A stretch of DNA of 64,000 nucleotides from Bacteroidetes bacterium UBA1312 (GCA_002307135.1 DBTQ01000036.1:208913-272912), one strand, 5' to 3'. Shown: positions 42,836 through 52,692, counted from the first letter of the stretch. The notes: generated by a model not told the origin, from the letters alone. A program made the numbers and translations.

Positions 42836-44623
42836 ATGGAAAACCAAAAAACAGCCATTAAAGGTGGAGAATTTTTGATAAAAGACACTATAGCGCAAGA
42901 CATTTTTATTCCTGAAGAATGGAATGAAGAGCAACTCATGATTGCCGAAATGTGCCGCGACTTTCTAAAGCAAAATGTCAGTAATCAACTGGACAGAATA
43001 GATAGTCAGGAAGAAGGTCTGATGCCGTCATTGCTTGAAAAGGCTGGTGAATTGGGTCTTTTGGGTATGAGTGTACCGGAAGTGTATGGCGGAGTAGAAA
43101 AAGACTTTGTTACTTCAATGCTCACAACGGAAGTATTGGGAGCTGGACATTCGTTTGCTGTTGCGCTGTCTGCACATACCGGTATTGGTACATTACCCAT
43201 TCTTTATTATGGAAATGAAGAACAAAAGAAAAAGTACGTGAGTAAACTGGCGACTGGCGAATGGAAAGGTTGTTATTGTCTTACGGAACCAAGCTCTGGA
43301 TCCGATGCCAATTCAGGTAAAACAAAAGCGGTATTGTCTGCTGATGGTAAACACTATATCCTGAATGGTCAGAAAATGTGGATCACAAATGGTGGCTTTG
43401 CAGATGTGTTGATTGTATTTGCCAAGATAGATGATGATAAAAATCTAAGTGCATTTATTGTTGAAAAAACCTTTGATGGTATTACGCTTAATGCCGAAGA
43501 GCACAAAATGGGTATTAAAGGCAGTAGTACCCGCCAGATATTTTTCAATGACTGTAATGTTCCTGTAGAAAACTTGTTGTCAACTCGCGAAAATGGTTTT
43601 AAAATAGCAGTAAATATTCTCAATCTGGGAAGAATAAAACTGGGAGGAGCTGCCTTAGGTGCATCTAAAGAAGTGATTAACAAATCTGTCAATTATGCCA
43701 ATGAAAGAGAACAGTTTGGTCGTCCGATTTCAAAATATGGTGCGATTAAACATAAGTTGGCAGAGCAGGCTATACGCACCTATGTCAGCGAATCGGCAAC
43801 ATATCGTGCCAGTCAAAACATAGAAGATGCAACCAAATCTTATATAGAAGAGGGTATGGATGAAGCACAGGCTAAATTGAAAGGAACAGAGCAATTTGCT
43901 ATTGAAGCCGCTATTATTAAAGTCCATGCCTCGGAAGTTTTGGACTTTGTGACGGACGAAGGGGTACAGATATATGGCGGTATGGGCTATAGTGCAGAAG
44001 CCCCTATGGATAGATCCTATCGGGATGCTCGTATCAATAGAATATTTGAGGGTACTAATGAAATCAATCGAATGCTATCTGTAGATATGATGCTAAAACG
44101 AGCAATGAAGGGCGAGTTGGATTTGATGGGGCCTGCGCAAAAAGTAGCAGGCGAATTAATGAGTATTCCTGATTTTGGCGCAACGGACGATGCAATGTTT
44201 GCAAAAGAACACAAGTACATTTCTGGTTTCAAAAAAGCTGTTTTGATGACAGCTGGTGCGGCGGTTCAAAAACTAATGCAGCAATTGGGTAAAGAACAGG
44301 AAGTAATTATGTATTTGGCAGATATGCTCATAGAGTTGTATGCGAGTGAATCTGTATTGTTGCGCGTAGAGAAACTAGTGGCATTACATGGCGAAGAGGC
44401 AGCAAAAGTAAAAATAGATATGGCCAAAGTATATATTTATGATGCCGCAGAACGTATTCATAGTGCAGGTCGTAATGCATTGAACGCATTTGCCGATGGT
44501 GATGAAAGGAGAATGATGATGATGGGATTGAAGCGCTTTACCAAAACAGAAGACTTCAATACTGTGGCAGCAAGAAAGGGAATAGCAGAACAATTAATTG
44601 CGGCAAATAAATACTGTTATTAG
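42836..44623 (+). CDS. fadE: Acyl-CoA dehydrogenase (FadE type, long form)
   Basis: This FAD enzyme starts each beta-oxidation round. The 595-residue protein has the dehydrogenase core (YCLTEPSSGSDANSGKT, MWITNGGFADVLIVFAK, NVPVENLL, REQFGRPISKYGA) and the region of the catalytic Glu in FEGTNEINRMLS. A C-terminal helical extension of about 170 residues is present, as in Bacillus FadE (594). It is linked to fadN and fadA. Confidence 0.93.
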   Translation: MENQKTAIKGGEFLIKDTIAQDIFIPEEWNEEQLMIAEMCRDFLKQNVSNQLDRIDSQEEGLMPSLLEKAGELGLLGMSVPEVYGGVEKDFVTSMLTTEVLGAGHSFAVALSAHTGIGTLPILYYGNEEQKKKYVSKLATGEWKGCYCLTEPSSGSDANSGKTKAVLSADGKHYILNGQKMWITNGGFADVLIVFAKIDDDKNLSAFIVEKTFDGITLNAEEHKMGIKGSSTRQIFFNDCNVPVENLLSTRENGFKIAVNILNLGRIKLGGAALGASKEVINKSVNYANEREQFGRPISKYGAIKHKLAEQAIRTYVSESATYRASQNIEDATKSYIEEGMDEAQAKLKGTEQFAIEAAIIKVHASEVLDFVTDEGVQIYGGMGYSAEAPMDRSYRDARINRIFEGTNEINRMLSVDMMLKRAMKGELDLMGPAQKVAGELMSIPDFGATDDAMFAKEHKYISGFKKAVLMTAGAAVQKLMQQLGKEQEVIMYLADMLIELYASESVLLRVEKLVALHGEEAAKVKIDMAKVYIYDAAERIHSAGRNALNAFADGDERRMMMMGLKRFTKTEDFNTVAARKGIAEQLIAANKYCY

Positions 44624-44742
44624 TATATGCTACAAAAAAAATGTAGTACATTGTCATAGCATTATTAAGTTAGTTTGCATCCTTTTTTATTTTACTCGTT
44701 CAGGTGCCCATAAGTAAGTTTTATTATCCTGCAGTTCGTACT

Positions 44743-44758
44743 AATAAATGCATTTATT
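44743..44758. promoter_or_regulatory. 16-bp palindrome before fadL
   Basis: AATAAATG (44743-44750) and CATTTATT (44751-44758) form a perfect palindrome, 21 bp before the fadL ATG. It could be an operator or a leader hairpin. It is AT-rich, so chance is possible. Confidence 0.35.
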
Positions 44759-44779
44759 CACAACTAAATCTAACAAAAA

Positions 44780-46012
44780 ATGAAAAAAGTCTGCTTATTT
44801 ACTGCCTCTGCGCTCGCCATGTCTTCATTGGCTTTTGGCGGTAGCTTTCAACTCAATCTGCAAGGCATGAGACAAACCGCAATGGGCGGTAGCGGTGTCG
44901 CTTGGCCTTGGGATGTTTCCACTATTTTTTACAATCCGGGAGGTCTGTCCCGATTGGATGGAATTCAGGCCTATGCAAACTTGTATATGGTATCGCCGCA
45001 TATTAAATATGTGCAAACACCCAGTGGTGGTTATTCTTACGACACTAAAAACCATACATCGACACCTTTCGCAGTGTATGTTGGAGGGCCATTAAAAAAA
45101 GACAGTAAATGGGGTGTTGGTGTTGGTATTTATACGCCATTTGGTAGTAGTGTCAATTGGGGCAACGATTGGACCGGTCGTTACGTCTCTGAATCTATAA
45201 AATTGGAGAGTATCTTTATCCAACCGACTGTTAGTTACAAAATAAATGACATGATTTCAGTAGGTGCAGGTTTTGTATATGCTTTTGGTTCTGTTGACAT
45301 TGACAAAGCTATTCCGGTACAGGATGCCAATGGCAATGATGGCCAGGCGCATTTGTCGGGAAAAGCTAACGGTGTTGGCGTCAACCTTGGCGTACAAATA
45401 AAAGCTACGGATAAGTTACAGTTTGGAATCTCTTATCGTTCTGGTGTAAATATGAAGATAAAAAACGGTGACGCTACTTTTAATGTTGCTCCATCAGTTG
45501 CATCTAATTTTCCCAATACAAGCTTCAGTTCCCAGCTTCCTTTGCCTTCTATTTTTACAATAGGTGCAGGTTATAAGGTAACACCAAAATTCGTTGTACA
45601 GGCGGATATCGTGTTTGCCGGATGGAAAACTTACGATTCCTTAAAGTTTGATTTTGATAAAAATACTTCAAGCCTTCAGAATTCACATGATCCCCGTTTA
45701 TACAAAAATACAGTTGCCTTCCGTATAGGAGGTAATTATCAGTTATGTAATAAGTTAGCGATAATGGCTGGTGGTGCTTATGACCCAACTCCATCTCAGA
45801 GCAATTATGTTTCTCCTGATGCGGTAGATGCCAATCGTATTACACTTTCTTGTGGAGCTACTTACCAACCCATTAAAAAGTTGACCGTAATGGCAATATT
45901 GAATTATACGACTACTGCTAGAAGAGAGGTAAGTTATGCTCCTGACAATTTGGTAGGTGCTTATCAAATCAAAAGTTTAGTACCAGGTATTGGCGTTTCT
46001 TATAATTTCTAA
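44780..46012 (+). CDS. fadL: OmpP1/FadL-family outer-membrane transporter
   Basis: A beta-barrel that takes up long-chain fatty acids and other hydrophobic compounds. The 410-residue protein has a signal peptide (about 1-20), the N-terminal hatch with GMRQTAMGGSGVAWPWDVS and IFYNPGGLSRLDG, repeated amphipathic strands and a final aromatic residue (SYNF). The place beside fadE and the acyl-CoA ligase supports fatty-acid uptake. Confidence 0.92.
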   Translation: MKKVCLFTASALAMSSLAFGGSFQLNLQGMRQTAMGGSGVAWPWDVSTIFYNPGGLSRLDGIQAYANLYMVSPHIKYVQTPSGGYSYDTKNHTSTPFAVYVGGPLKKDSKWGVGVGIYTPFGSSVNWGNDWTGRYVSESIKLESIFIQPTVSYKINDMISVGAGFVYAFGSVDIDKAIPVQDANGNDGQAHLSGKANGVGVNLGVQIKATDKLQFGISYRSGVNMKIKNGDATFNVAPSVASNFPNTSFSSQLPLPSIFTIGAGYKVTPKFVVQADIVFAGWKTYDSLKFDFDKNTSSLQNSHDPRLYKNTVAFRIGGNYQLCNKLAIMAGGAYDPTPSQSNYVSPDAVDANRITLSCGATYQPIKKLTVMAILNYTTTARREVSYAPDNLVGAYQIKSLVPGIGVSYNF

Positions 46013-46032
46013 CACTTCTAAAAAAACAGAAA

Positions 46033-47367
46033 ATGAAAAAGACATATATAGCAGCTATTGCGGCACTTTCTACCTTGGCTGCTTGTAAGCCAAATATAGA
46101 ATCACAATTACCTACTAAAGGAACTGCAGATTTTACTACTTATGTTTCTGTCGGAAACTCACTCACTGCAGGTTATTCAGATGGTACCTTGTATCGTAAC
46201 GGACAGTTGAATTCTTATCCGTCAATGCTTGCCGGTCAATTTAAAATGGTCGGAGGCGGCGACTTTAAGCAACCTTTATTGCCTGGTAATGCTGGTTGGC
46301 CAACCTTAAAAAGAGTATTAGGTTATAGTACTGGCTGCGATGGAGTTACGAGCCTTGGGCCAGTATTCTATAGTGGTACATTAGATACAGCAGGTAGTAT
46401 TACGAATATTTCAGCTCAGGGGCCATTCAATAATGTAGGTGTTCCAGGTATTCGTTGTATTGATTATACCACTGCGGGGTATGCCTATGGTGCATTAGTG
46501 CTAGGAGGTGTAGGCTATGCTTATCGTTTCTATTCAAGTCCGACAACAGAAAAACCATTGGATGAAGCAACAAAGCTAAACCCTACCTTTTTTACTATGT
46601 GGTTAGGGGCTAACGATGTGCTTGGTTATGCCACAAACGGCGGTGAAGGTAATGGAACAGGTGGTACTTTGCCAACAGACATTTCGCCTGTTACTGCATT
46701 TCAATCTGTTTATGAGACTGTTGTTAGTACAATGGTCGCGAATGGTGCAAAAGGCGTATTGATCAATATTCCGGATGTCACTTCTATCCCATTTTTTACT
46801 ACAGTACCTGCTAAAGGTTTAGCACTCACAAGACAAGGTCAGGCCGATTCTTTAAATGCTGCTTATGCTCCATTGGGCTTTAAGTTTTCTGTAGGTGCCA
46901 ACTATTTTGTTATTCAGGATGCTACAGCACCGGGTGGTATGCGTCAAATAAAAAGTGGTGAATATATTTTGCTCACTATTCCACAAGATTCTATAAAATG
47001 TGCAGGTTGGGGAAGTTTAAAACCAATACCTAGAAAATATGTATTAGATGCTACAGAAGTGGCCAATGTTCAGGCTGCAACAACTTCGTTTAATAATATT
47101 ATCAAAACGAGTGCAGATGCCCATGGACTTGCTTACGTAGATGCTAATGCATATATGAAAACATTGCAATCGGGTATTACTTTTAATGGTGTAACCTTTA
47201 CGCCGACATTTGTATCAGGTGGCGCATTTTCATTAGATGGGGTGCATCTTACTCCTCGTGGTTATGCGCTTATTGCGAATGAAATTATTAGAGTGATTAA
47301 TCAAAAGTACCAATCAACAATTTCTACTGTTGATGTAAATAAGTATAGCGGGCTGTTATTCCCATAA
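46033..47367 (+). CDS. SGNH/GDSL hydrolase lipoprotein
   Basis: The 444-residue protein has a lipoprotein signal (LSTLAACKP) and an SGNH hydrolase domain. The nucleophile Ser is in YVSVGNSLTAGYSDG, block III is WLGANDVLGYA and block V is DGVHLTPRGYALIANEI, with Asp and His. It lies 20 bp after fadL and is probably co-transcribed. It may be a secreted esterase or lipase releasing fatty acids for the FadL channel (inference). Confidence 0.88.
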   Translation: MKKTYIAAIAALSTLAACKPNIESQLPTKGTADFTTYVSVGNSLTAGYSDGTLYRNGQLNSYPSMLAGQFKMVGGGDFKQPLLPGNAGWPTLKRVLGYSTGCDGVTSLGPVFYSGTLDTAGSITNISAQGPFNNVGVPGIRCIDYTTAGYAYGALVLGGVGYAYRFYSSPTTEKPLDEATKLNPTFFTMWLGANDVLGYATNGGEGNGTGGTLPTDISPVTAFQSVYETVVSTMVANGAKGVLINIPDVTSIPFFTTVPAKGLALTRQGQADSLNAAYAPLGFKFSVGANYFVIQDATAPGGMRQIKSGEYILLTIPQDSIKCAGWGSLKPIPRKYVLDATEVANVQAATTSFNNIIKTSADAHGLAYVDANAYMKTLQSGITFNGVTFTPTFVSGGAFSLDGVHLTPRGYALIANEIIRVINQKYQSTISTVDVNKYSGLLFP

Positions 47368-47376
47368 TGAACAGAT

Positions 47377-47446
47377 AAAAACGGAGCCTCGATTTTATCG
47401 CTTAATACGCTAATTATTAAGGAAATTCTGGCTCCGTTTTTTTTTT
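47377..47446 (+). terminator. Terminator after the GDSL gene
   Basis: AAAAACGGAGCC (47377-47388) and GGCTCCGTTTTT (47430-47441) pair, with a loop of about 41 nt that contains a small CGAT-TTT-ATCG hairpin. A ten-T run follows. Confidence 0.8.
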
Positions 47447-47458
47447 GATTAACAGAGA

Positions 47459-47478
47459 TGAATGAATGTTTGGATTCA
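47459..47478 (+). promoter_or_regulatory. Possible TetR operator before the acyl-CoA ligase
   Basis: TGAATGAATG with ATTCA 5 nt later forms an imperfect inverted repeat. It shares AATGAATG with the operator at 37945-37958 and lies 36 bp before the ATG. Confidence 0.3.
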
Positions 47479-47513
47479 ACGATAATTGTATAACAGAAAA
47501 ATGATAACGCAAC

Positions 47514-49301
47514 ATGGTGCAAGCAACAAGACTTTTTGATTGTATCCCAATTCAGGCGACTCATCCTAAGATGGATTTGTTAGCATCAAAAAGTAATGGC
47601 ATTTACAAAACATACAGTACTGCTGATGTTCATCAGCAAATTCAGGAATTATGTACAGGTTTATTAGCAAAAGGTGTTTCTGCTAATGATATGACTACCG
47701 AAGGCCGTGATAAAATTGGCATACTTAGTAATAGCAGACCAGAATGGATAATAACAGATTTAGCAGTACAGCAGGTAGGCGCAATACTTGTTCCATTGTA
47801 TCCCAATATTGCATCGTCTGAAATCGTCGGAATATTTAATGAATCGCAGTTGAAAGGCTGCTTTGTTAATACTAAAGATCTCTATGAACAAATAAAAGCG
47901 ATTCAACCTGAAGTTCCCTCTCTTCAGTGGATTTATTGTTTTGACCAACACGAGGGAGTGCCGCATTGGACCGCTTTAAAAACGGCAGCTTCGGCAGTAT
48001 CTATTCAACAAATAAAAGAAATTAGCGACAAAATAAGTACAGAGGATATTGCAACAATTATTTATACTTCCGGTACAACAGGCAAACCTAAAGGTGTTAT
48101 GCTCAGTCATAAAAATATTGTGAGTAATGTATTGGATGTTGCACCAATATTAGAAGCAATTGGTTTACCGGAAAAGCGCTCACTCAGCTTTTTGCCATTA
48201 AATCATATTTATGAAAAGATGGTTTCCTATGTTTATTTGTTCAATGGATTTTCTATTTACTATGCCGAAAATATGGATACCATTGCTGATAATTTAAAAG
48301 AAGCCAAACCATATATTTTTGTTACTGTACCCCGATTGTTGGAGAAAGTGTATGAAAAGATAATGGCTACAGGCCAGCAATTAAAAGGCATTAAGCGCTT
48401 TTTGTTTTTCTGGGCGCTGGGTCTTGGTACACAATTCGAGCCGGGTACAAAAAAGAGTTGGTGGTACAATGTTCAATTGTCTGTAGCCAACAAAATTATT
48501 TTTAATAAATGGCGTGAGGCACTTGGAGGCAATGTAAAAGCAATAGTAGTGGGAGGAGCAGCTTGTCAACCTCGTTTAGTAAGAATATTTTCTGCTGCAC
48601 AAGTAACCATAATGGAAGGCTATGGACTTACAGAAACTTCGCCGGTAATTGCTGTAAATGAATATCCGGAAGTGAGTAGGAGAGTGGGTACAGTCGGCCC
48701 AATATTGCATACGGTGCAAGTGAAAATTGCAGATGACGGAGAAATATTGTGCAAGGGAAATAATGTGATGGTAGGCTATTATAAACAACCTGAAGCCACA
48801 TCAGAAGTATTGATTGACGGATGGTTGGCAACTGGCGACATTGGCGAAATAGTAGAAGGTAGGTTTCTTAAAATTACGGATAGGAAAAAAGAACTTTTTA
48901 AAACCAGCGGAGGTAAGTATGTTGCTCCACAACCTATCGAGAATAAATTTAAAGAAAGTCGATTTGTAGAGCAAATAATGATTATCGGTCCTGGTCGAAA
49001 ATTCGTTTCGGCACTAATTGTACCCTCGTTTCCTGCTTTGAAAAACTGGATGAAGGAAAATGGATTAGATTTTATAGATAATAAACAAGCTATTCAAGAA
49101 CCCAAAGTATTGAGTATGTTTCATGAAATTGTTGAAAAATACAACCCTAACTTCAATCATGTTGAACAGGTTAAAAAATTTGCATTGATACCAAATGAAT
49201 GGAGCATTGAGGGTGGGGAAATGACTCCCAAGCTAAGCATGAAACGAAAATTCATTAATACCAAATACCAAAATGAAATAGAACAGATGTATGTGGATTG
49301 A
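47514..49301 (+). CDS. fadD: Long-chain acyl-CoA ligase (AMP-forming)
   Basis: It activates fatty acids to acyl-CoA. The 595-residue protein has the AMP-binding motif IYTSGTTGKPKGVMLSH, the linker-type LPLNHIYEKM, GYGLTETSP, TGDIGEIVEGRFLKITDRKKE and the C-terminal KTSGGKYVAPQPIENK with the catalytic Lys. All motifs are intact. The gene stands behind a terminator and its own presumed promoter. Confidence 0.92.
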   Translation: MVQATRLFDCIPIQATHPKMDLLASKSNGIYKTYSTADVHQQIQELCTGLLAKGVSANDMTTEGRDKIGILSNSRPEWIITDLAVQQVGAILVPLYPNIASSEIVGIFNESQLKGCFVNTKDLYEQIKAIQPEVPSLQWIYCFDQHEGVPHWTALKTAASAVSIQQIKEISDKISTEDIATIIYTSGTTGKPKGVMLSHKNIVSNVLDVAPILEAIGLPEKRSLSFLPLNHIYEKMVSYVYLFNGFSIYYAENMDTIADNLKEAKPYIFVTVPRLLEKVYEKIMATGQQLKGIKRFLFFWALGLGTQFEPGTKKSWWYNVQLSVANKIIFNKWREALGGNVKAIVVGGAACQPRLVRIFSAAQVTIMEGYGLTETSPVIAVNEYPEVSRRVGTVGPILHTVQVKIADDGEILCKGNNVMVGYYKQPEATSEVLIDGWLATGDIGEIVEGRFLKITDRKKELFKTSGGKYVAPQPIENKFKESRFVEQIMIIGPGRKFVSALIVPSFPALKNWMKENGLDFIDNKQAIQEPKVLSMFHEIVEKYNPNFNHVEQVKKFALIPNEWSIEGGEMTPKLSMKRKFINTKYQNEIEQMYVD

Positions 49302-49358
49302 TGATGGCGTAACTTTTATATCATTTTATAATTGAAAAATTAATACAGAAAAACCGGT

Positions 49359-49808
49359 ATGAAGGATATTTTTTTTGAAGGTAAAGTAATGTGGAGTCAG
49401 ATCGATGCAAATATGCATTTGCGTCATTCGGCCTATGCTGATTTTGCTGCGCAAGCGAGATTGGAGTTGTTGGAAAAAATGAATTTTGGAGCAGATGTAT
49501 TAACAGAACTTAAGATTGGTCCAATACTATTCAGAGAAGAGCTGATCTATATGCGTGAGGTTCGTCCAAATGATACTGTAAAGGTGAGTTGTGAACTAAG
49601 CAAATGCAGAACAGATGGCGCTCGCTGGTCTTTTGTTCAAAAAATATACAGGTCTGATAATATACAAGCAGCACTTATAAATGTAGATGGTGCATGGATA
49701 GATATACAACACAGAAAATTGACAGCATTGCCACCAGATATTGTACAGCAATTCCTTAAACTTCCAAAGACAGCGGATTTTGAACTTACAGAACCAACAA
49801 TTAAATAA
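49359..49808 (+). CDS. Acyl-CoA thioesterase, hotdog fold (4HBT-like)
   Basis: The 149-residue protein has WSQIDANMHLRHSAYADFAAQARLE, the hotdog active-site segment with conserved Asp and Asn-like positions. The long central helix is followed by the beta sheet (IYMREVRPNDTVKVSCELS). It probably controls acyl-CoA levels or releases free acids. It is set between the ligase and ACBP genes. Confidence 0.85.
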   Translation: MKDIFFEGKVMWSQIDANMHLRHSAYADFAAQARLELLEKMNFGADVLTELKIGPILFREELIYMREVRPNDTVKVSCELSKCRTDGARWSFVQKIYRSDNIQAALINVDGAWIDIQHRKLTALPPDIVQQFLKLPKTADFELTEPTIK

Positions 49809-49822
49809 TTAAAGAATCACTT

Positions 49823-50080
49823 ATGGAATTAGCAGCGCAATTTGAAGCCGCAGTAATGCAAAGTAAAATATTGGATAAGAAACCAGACAATGATATATTG
49901 CTGCAGCTATACAGCTTGTATAAGCAAGCAACAATTGGTGATGCGCCGGACAAAGGCGACTACGCGATGTTTGATTTTGTGGCCAAAGCAAAACATGATG
50001 CTTGGCTTAAGCTAAAGGGCATCGCCAATGATACTGCCAAGCAGCAGTATATTGACTTAGTACATCAATTGAGTAAATAA
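49823..50080 (+). CDS. Acyl-CoA-binding protein (ACBP)
   Basis: The 85-residue four-helix protein binds long-chain acyl-CoA and shields it in the cytoplasm. The family signature is plain: YSLYKQATIGDAP, DFVAKAKHDAWLKLKG and the final helix DTAKQQYIDLVHQL. It is the whole length of eukaryotic ACBP. Bacterial examples are much rarer than eukaryotic ones. It is 14 bp from the thioesterase, consistent with one operon. Confidence 0.93.
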   Translation: MELAAQFEAAVMQSKILDKKPDNDILLQLYSLYKQATIGDAPDKGDYAMFDFVAKAKHDAWLKLKGIANDTAKQQYIDLVHQLSK

Positions 50081-50131
50081 TAGGGTTATAAATATTACAC
50101 ATTCCATCTTGGAAACTTATAAACGATATTA

Positions 50132-51196
50132 ATGTCCATAATTATTACCGGCACAGGAAGGTATATACCTGAAGCTATAATTAATGATCAAAATTTTTTG
50201 GAGCACAAATTTTTTGATGCGGCGGGAAAGCCATTGGATACAGACAATGAAACCATTATTCGTAAATTCAAATCGATTACAGGCATTGAAGAAAGAAGAT
50301 ATGGTAGTGCGGATCAGCAAACATCAGATATTGGCACTATTGCCGCACGTATCGCTATTGAAGACGCGAACATAGATGCAGAGTCGCTTGATGGTATTAT
50401 ATTAGCACACAATTTTGGCAACATACCTTTTGGTAAAATTCAAACAGATATTTTACCCAGTTTAGCTGCAAGAGTCAAACATAATTTAGGTATTAAAAAC
50501 CCGGATTGTATTGCATTTGATATACTGTTCGGATGCCCGGGCTGGATACAAGGAGTCATTATTGCGGCACAATACATTAAAGCAGGAGAAGGAAAAAAAT
50601 ACTTGGTTATAGGTGCCGAAATGTTATCGCGCGTTCTTGATCCACATGATAGAGATTCTATGATATATGCCGATGGCGCAGGCGCTTCAATAATCGAATA
50701 TTCGGCGAATGAGGGTCATGGAATACTCAGCACAGCATCCCAATCATTTACCTTGGAAGAGGCCTATTTTTTGTATTATGGTACATCGCTCAACCCGGAC
50801 TATATGGTGGGCAACCGTTATATCAAAATGCAAGGGCGTAAAATTTATGAATTTGCACTAATGAATGTTCCACTTGCCATGAAAAAGTGTTTGGATAAAT
50901 CGGGATACGCTATTGACGATATAAAGAAAGTATTTATACATCAGGCCAATGAAAAGATGGATGAAGCCATTATAAAAAGATTTTTTAAGCTCTGTGGAAA
51001 AGCTGATGTACCTGACAATATTATGCCCATGAGCATTCATCTATTAGGCAATAGCTCTGTAGCAACAGTTCCTACTTTATTTGATTTGGTAAGAAAAGGA
51101 GTTCAGTCAGAGCATCAGCTTAACAAAGGAGATATTGTACTTTTAGCATCAGTAGGTGCGGGTATGAATATAAATGCGATTGTTTATAAGATTTAG
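50132..51196 (+). CDS. 3-oxoacyl-ACP synthase III-like ketosynthase
   Basis: The 354-residue thiolase-fold protein has the catalytic Cys in LFGCPGWIQGV, His in FIHQANEKMD and Asn in LLGNSSVATVPTLF. It is thus a KASIII/FabH-like condensing enzyme. True FabH starts fatty-acid synthesis, but this one sits in a degradation locus, so it may make a special product (alkene or ketone-type head-to-head condensation is one option). The exact substrate is unknown. Confidence 0.85.
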   Translation: MSIIITGTGRYIPEAIINDQNFLEHKFFDAAGKPLDTDNETIIRKFKSITGIEERRYGSADQQTSDIGTIAARIAIEDANIDAESLDGIILAHNFGNIPFGKIQTDILPSLAARVKHNLGIKNPDCIAFDILFGCPGWIQGVIIAAQYIKAGEGKKYLVIGAEMLSRVLDPHDRDSMIYADGAGASIIEYSANEGHGILSTASQSFTLEEAYFLYYGTSLNPDYMVGNRYIKMQGRKIYEFALMNVPLAMKKCLDKSGYAIDDIKKVFIHQANEKMDEAIIKRFFKLCGKADVPDNIMPMSIHLLGNSSVATVPTLFDLVRKGVQSEHQLNKGDIVLLASVGAGMNINAIVYKI

Positions 51197-51230
51197 AAAC
51201 CACCATTGTTTACACAAAAAACAAAATATT

Positions 51231-51677
51231 ATGAAGTCGGGAATTATTTCAAAAATGTTGTTGCTCTTGTTGTTGCTAACAAGTATTGCCGGTAAATCTT
51301 TGGCACAGAAGGATAAACTGGAAGGGCTTTGGTTTAATGCGGAAAAATCTGCTAAAATAGAAATTTACAAAGCCACAGATGGTAAGTTTTGGGGGAAAAT
51401 TATTTGGCTCAAAGAACCCAACGAAAATGGTAAACCCAAAGTAGATAAGAATAACCCTAAAGAAGCAAAGCGAAATGTCCCCATATTGGATTTGGTCATT
51501 TTAAAACACTTCGTAAAAGATGGAGACAATCTTTACAATGAAGGAGACATTTACGACCCTAAAAATGGCAAAACCTACTCCTGCAAAATTACGCATAAGG
51601 GAGATAAGCTAGATGTAAGGGGTTATGTTGGTATCTCTATACTTGGTCGTACAACTACGTGGGAAAGGGTACAATAG
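51231..51677 (+). CDS. Secreted DUF2147 protein
   Basis: The protein has 148 residues from the ATG at 51231. The signal peptide spans about 1-26 (LLLLLLLTSIAGKSLAQ). The DUF2147 body includes LEGLWFNAEKSAKIEIYK, FWGKIIWLKEPNENGKPKVD and VRGYVGISILGRTTTWER. It is a beta-barrel family of unknown function, frequent in Bacteroidota. An upstream in-frame extension overlaps the KASIII-like gene. Confidence 0.88.
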   Translation: MKSGIISKMLLLLLLLTSIAGKSLAQKDKLEGLWFNAEKSAKIEIYKATDGKFWGKIIWLKEPNENGKPKVDKNNPKEAKRNVPILDLVILKHFVKDGDNLYNEGDIYDPKNGKTYSCKITHKGDKLDVRGYVGISILGRTTTWERVQ

Positions 51678-51706
51678 TTATTCATAAAAATAATTCAATT
51701 AAACTT

Positions 51707-52531
51707 ATGTCCACATTTCAAAATAAAACCTTTTTTATAACAGGAGCCAGTCGGGGTATTGGTAAAGCCATTGCCTTAAAATTGGCCGCTTCTGGAGCCA
51801 ATATCATAATTGCATCTAAGTCAACAGAAGAAAACCCTAAATTGGGTGGTACGATTTATACGGCTGCTGAAGAGATAGAAAAGGCCGGAGGTAAAGCGCT
51901 GGCTGTTCCTTGCGATATTCGCGACGAGGAGCTAATTATTAATGCGGTTCGGCAAGGTGTTGAAAAATTTGGAGGCATTGATGGTGTTGTTAATAATGCA
52001 TCTGCTATTTCGCTGACCAATACACTACTGACAGAAACAAAGCGTTTTGATTTGATGTATGACATCAATGTTCGTGGCACTTTTTTAGTAACCAAACATT
52101 GTATTCCACATCTATTGAAGTCATCAAATCCACACATTCTTACCTTGTCGCCACCATTGAATATGAATCCCAAATGGTTTGGCCCTCATGTAGCATATAG
52201 TATCAGTAAGTATAACATGAGCATGCTTACAATGGGCTGGGCTGCAGAATTTAAAAATGAAGGTATTGCTGCAAATACATTGTGGCCGCTTACTACTATC
52301 GCCACATCCGCAGTCAATAACCTATTGGGAGGCGACTATTTGATGAAACGCAGTAGAAACGCTACTATATTAGCAGATGCCGCATTTTATATTTTGGCGC
52401 AAAATGCACATAATTATACTGGTCAACATTTGCTGGATGAGCATGTTTTAACGGAAGCGGGTATAACAGATTTTACAAAATATGCAATTACACCTGGAGG
52501 TACACTGCAAAAGGATTTATTTATTGATTAG
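51707..52531 (+). CDS. SDR-family oxidoreductase (HSDL2-like)
   Basis: The 274-residue protein starts at MSTFQNKTFFITG. Motifs are TGASRGIG, DGVVNNAS, the LSPPLN segment in place of the usual Ser strand, and YSISKYNMSM with Tyr and Lys. The pattern after the catalytic motif (WPLTTIATSAV) is like the HSDL2/peroxisomal SDR group, connected with lipid metabolism. It is the last gene of the lipid cluster. Confidence 0.87.
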   Translation: MSTFQNKTFFITGASRGIGKAIALKLAASGANIIIASKSTEENPKLGGTIYTAAEEIEKAGGKALAVPCDIRDEELIINAVRQGVEKFGGIDGVVNNASAISLTNTLLTETKRFDLMYDINVRGTFLVTKHCIPHLLKSSNPHILTLSPPLNMNPKWFGPHVAYSISKYNMSMLTMGWAAEFKNEGIAANTLWPLTTIATSAVNNLLGGDYLMKRSRNATILADAAFYILAQNAHNYTGQHLLDEHVLTEAGITDFTKYAITPGGTLQKDLFID

Positions 52532-52598
52532 CCTTAAATGAGTTTGCATTATATTTTAAAAAGAAAAGATACAAATCAATATTTTGAAGGTTTAAACG

Positions 52599-52606
52599 TA
52601 CCTTTG
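52599..52606 (+). promoter_or_regulatory. -7 box TACCTTTG before the J-domain gene
   Basis: A perfect TAnnTTTG match, 86 nt before the ATG. It gives a fairly long leader. No well-placed -33 box is seen. Confidence 0.4.
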
Positions 52607-52692
52607 CACGATTTTTGCCGATATTCATTGTTACAGCTGTAAAATAATCTAGCTTATCTACAAGGCAAATAGTATATCTTTTTAAAATTTTT

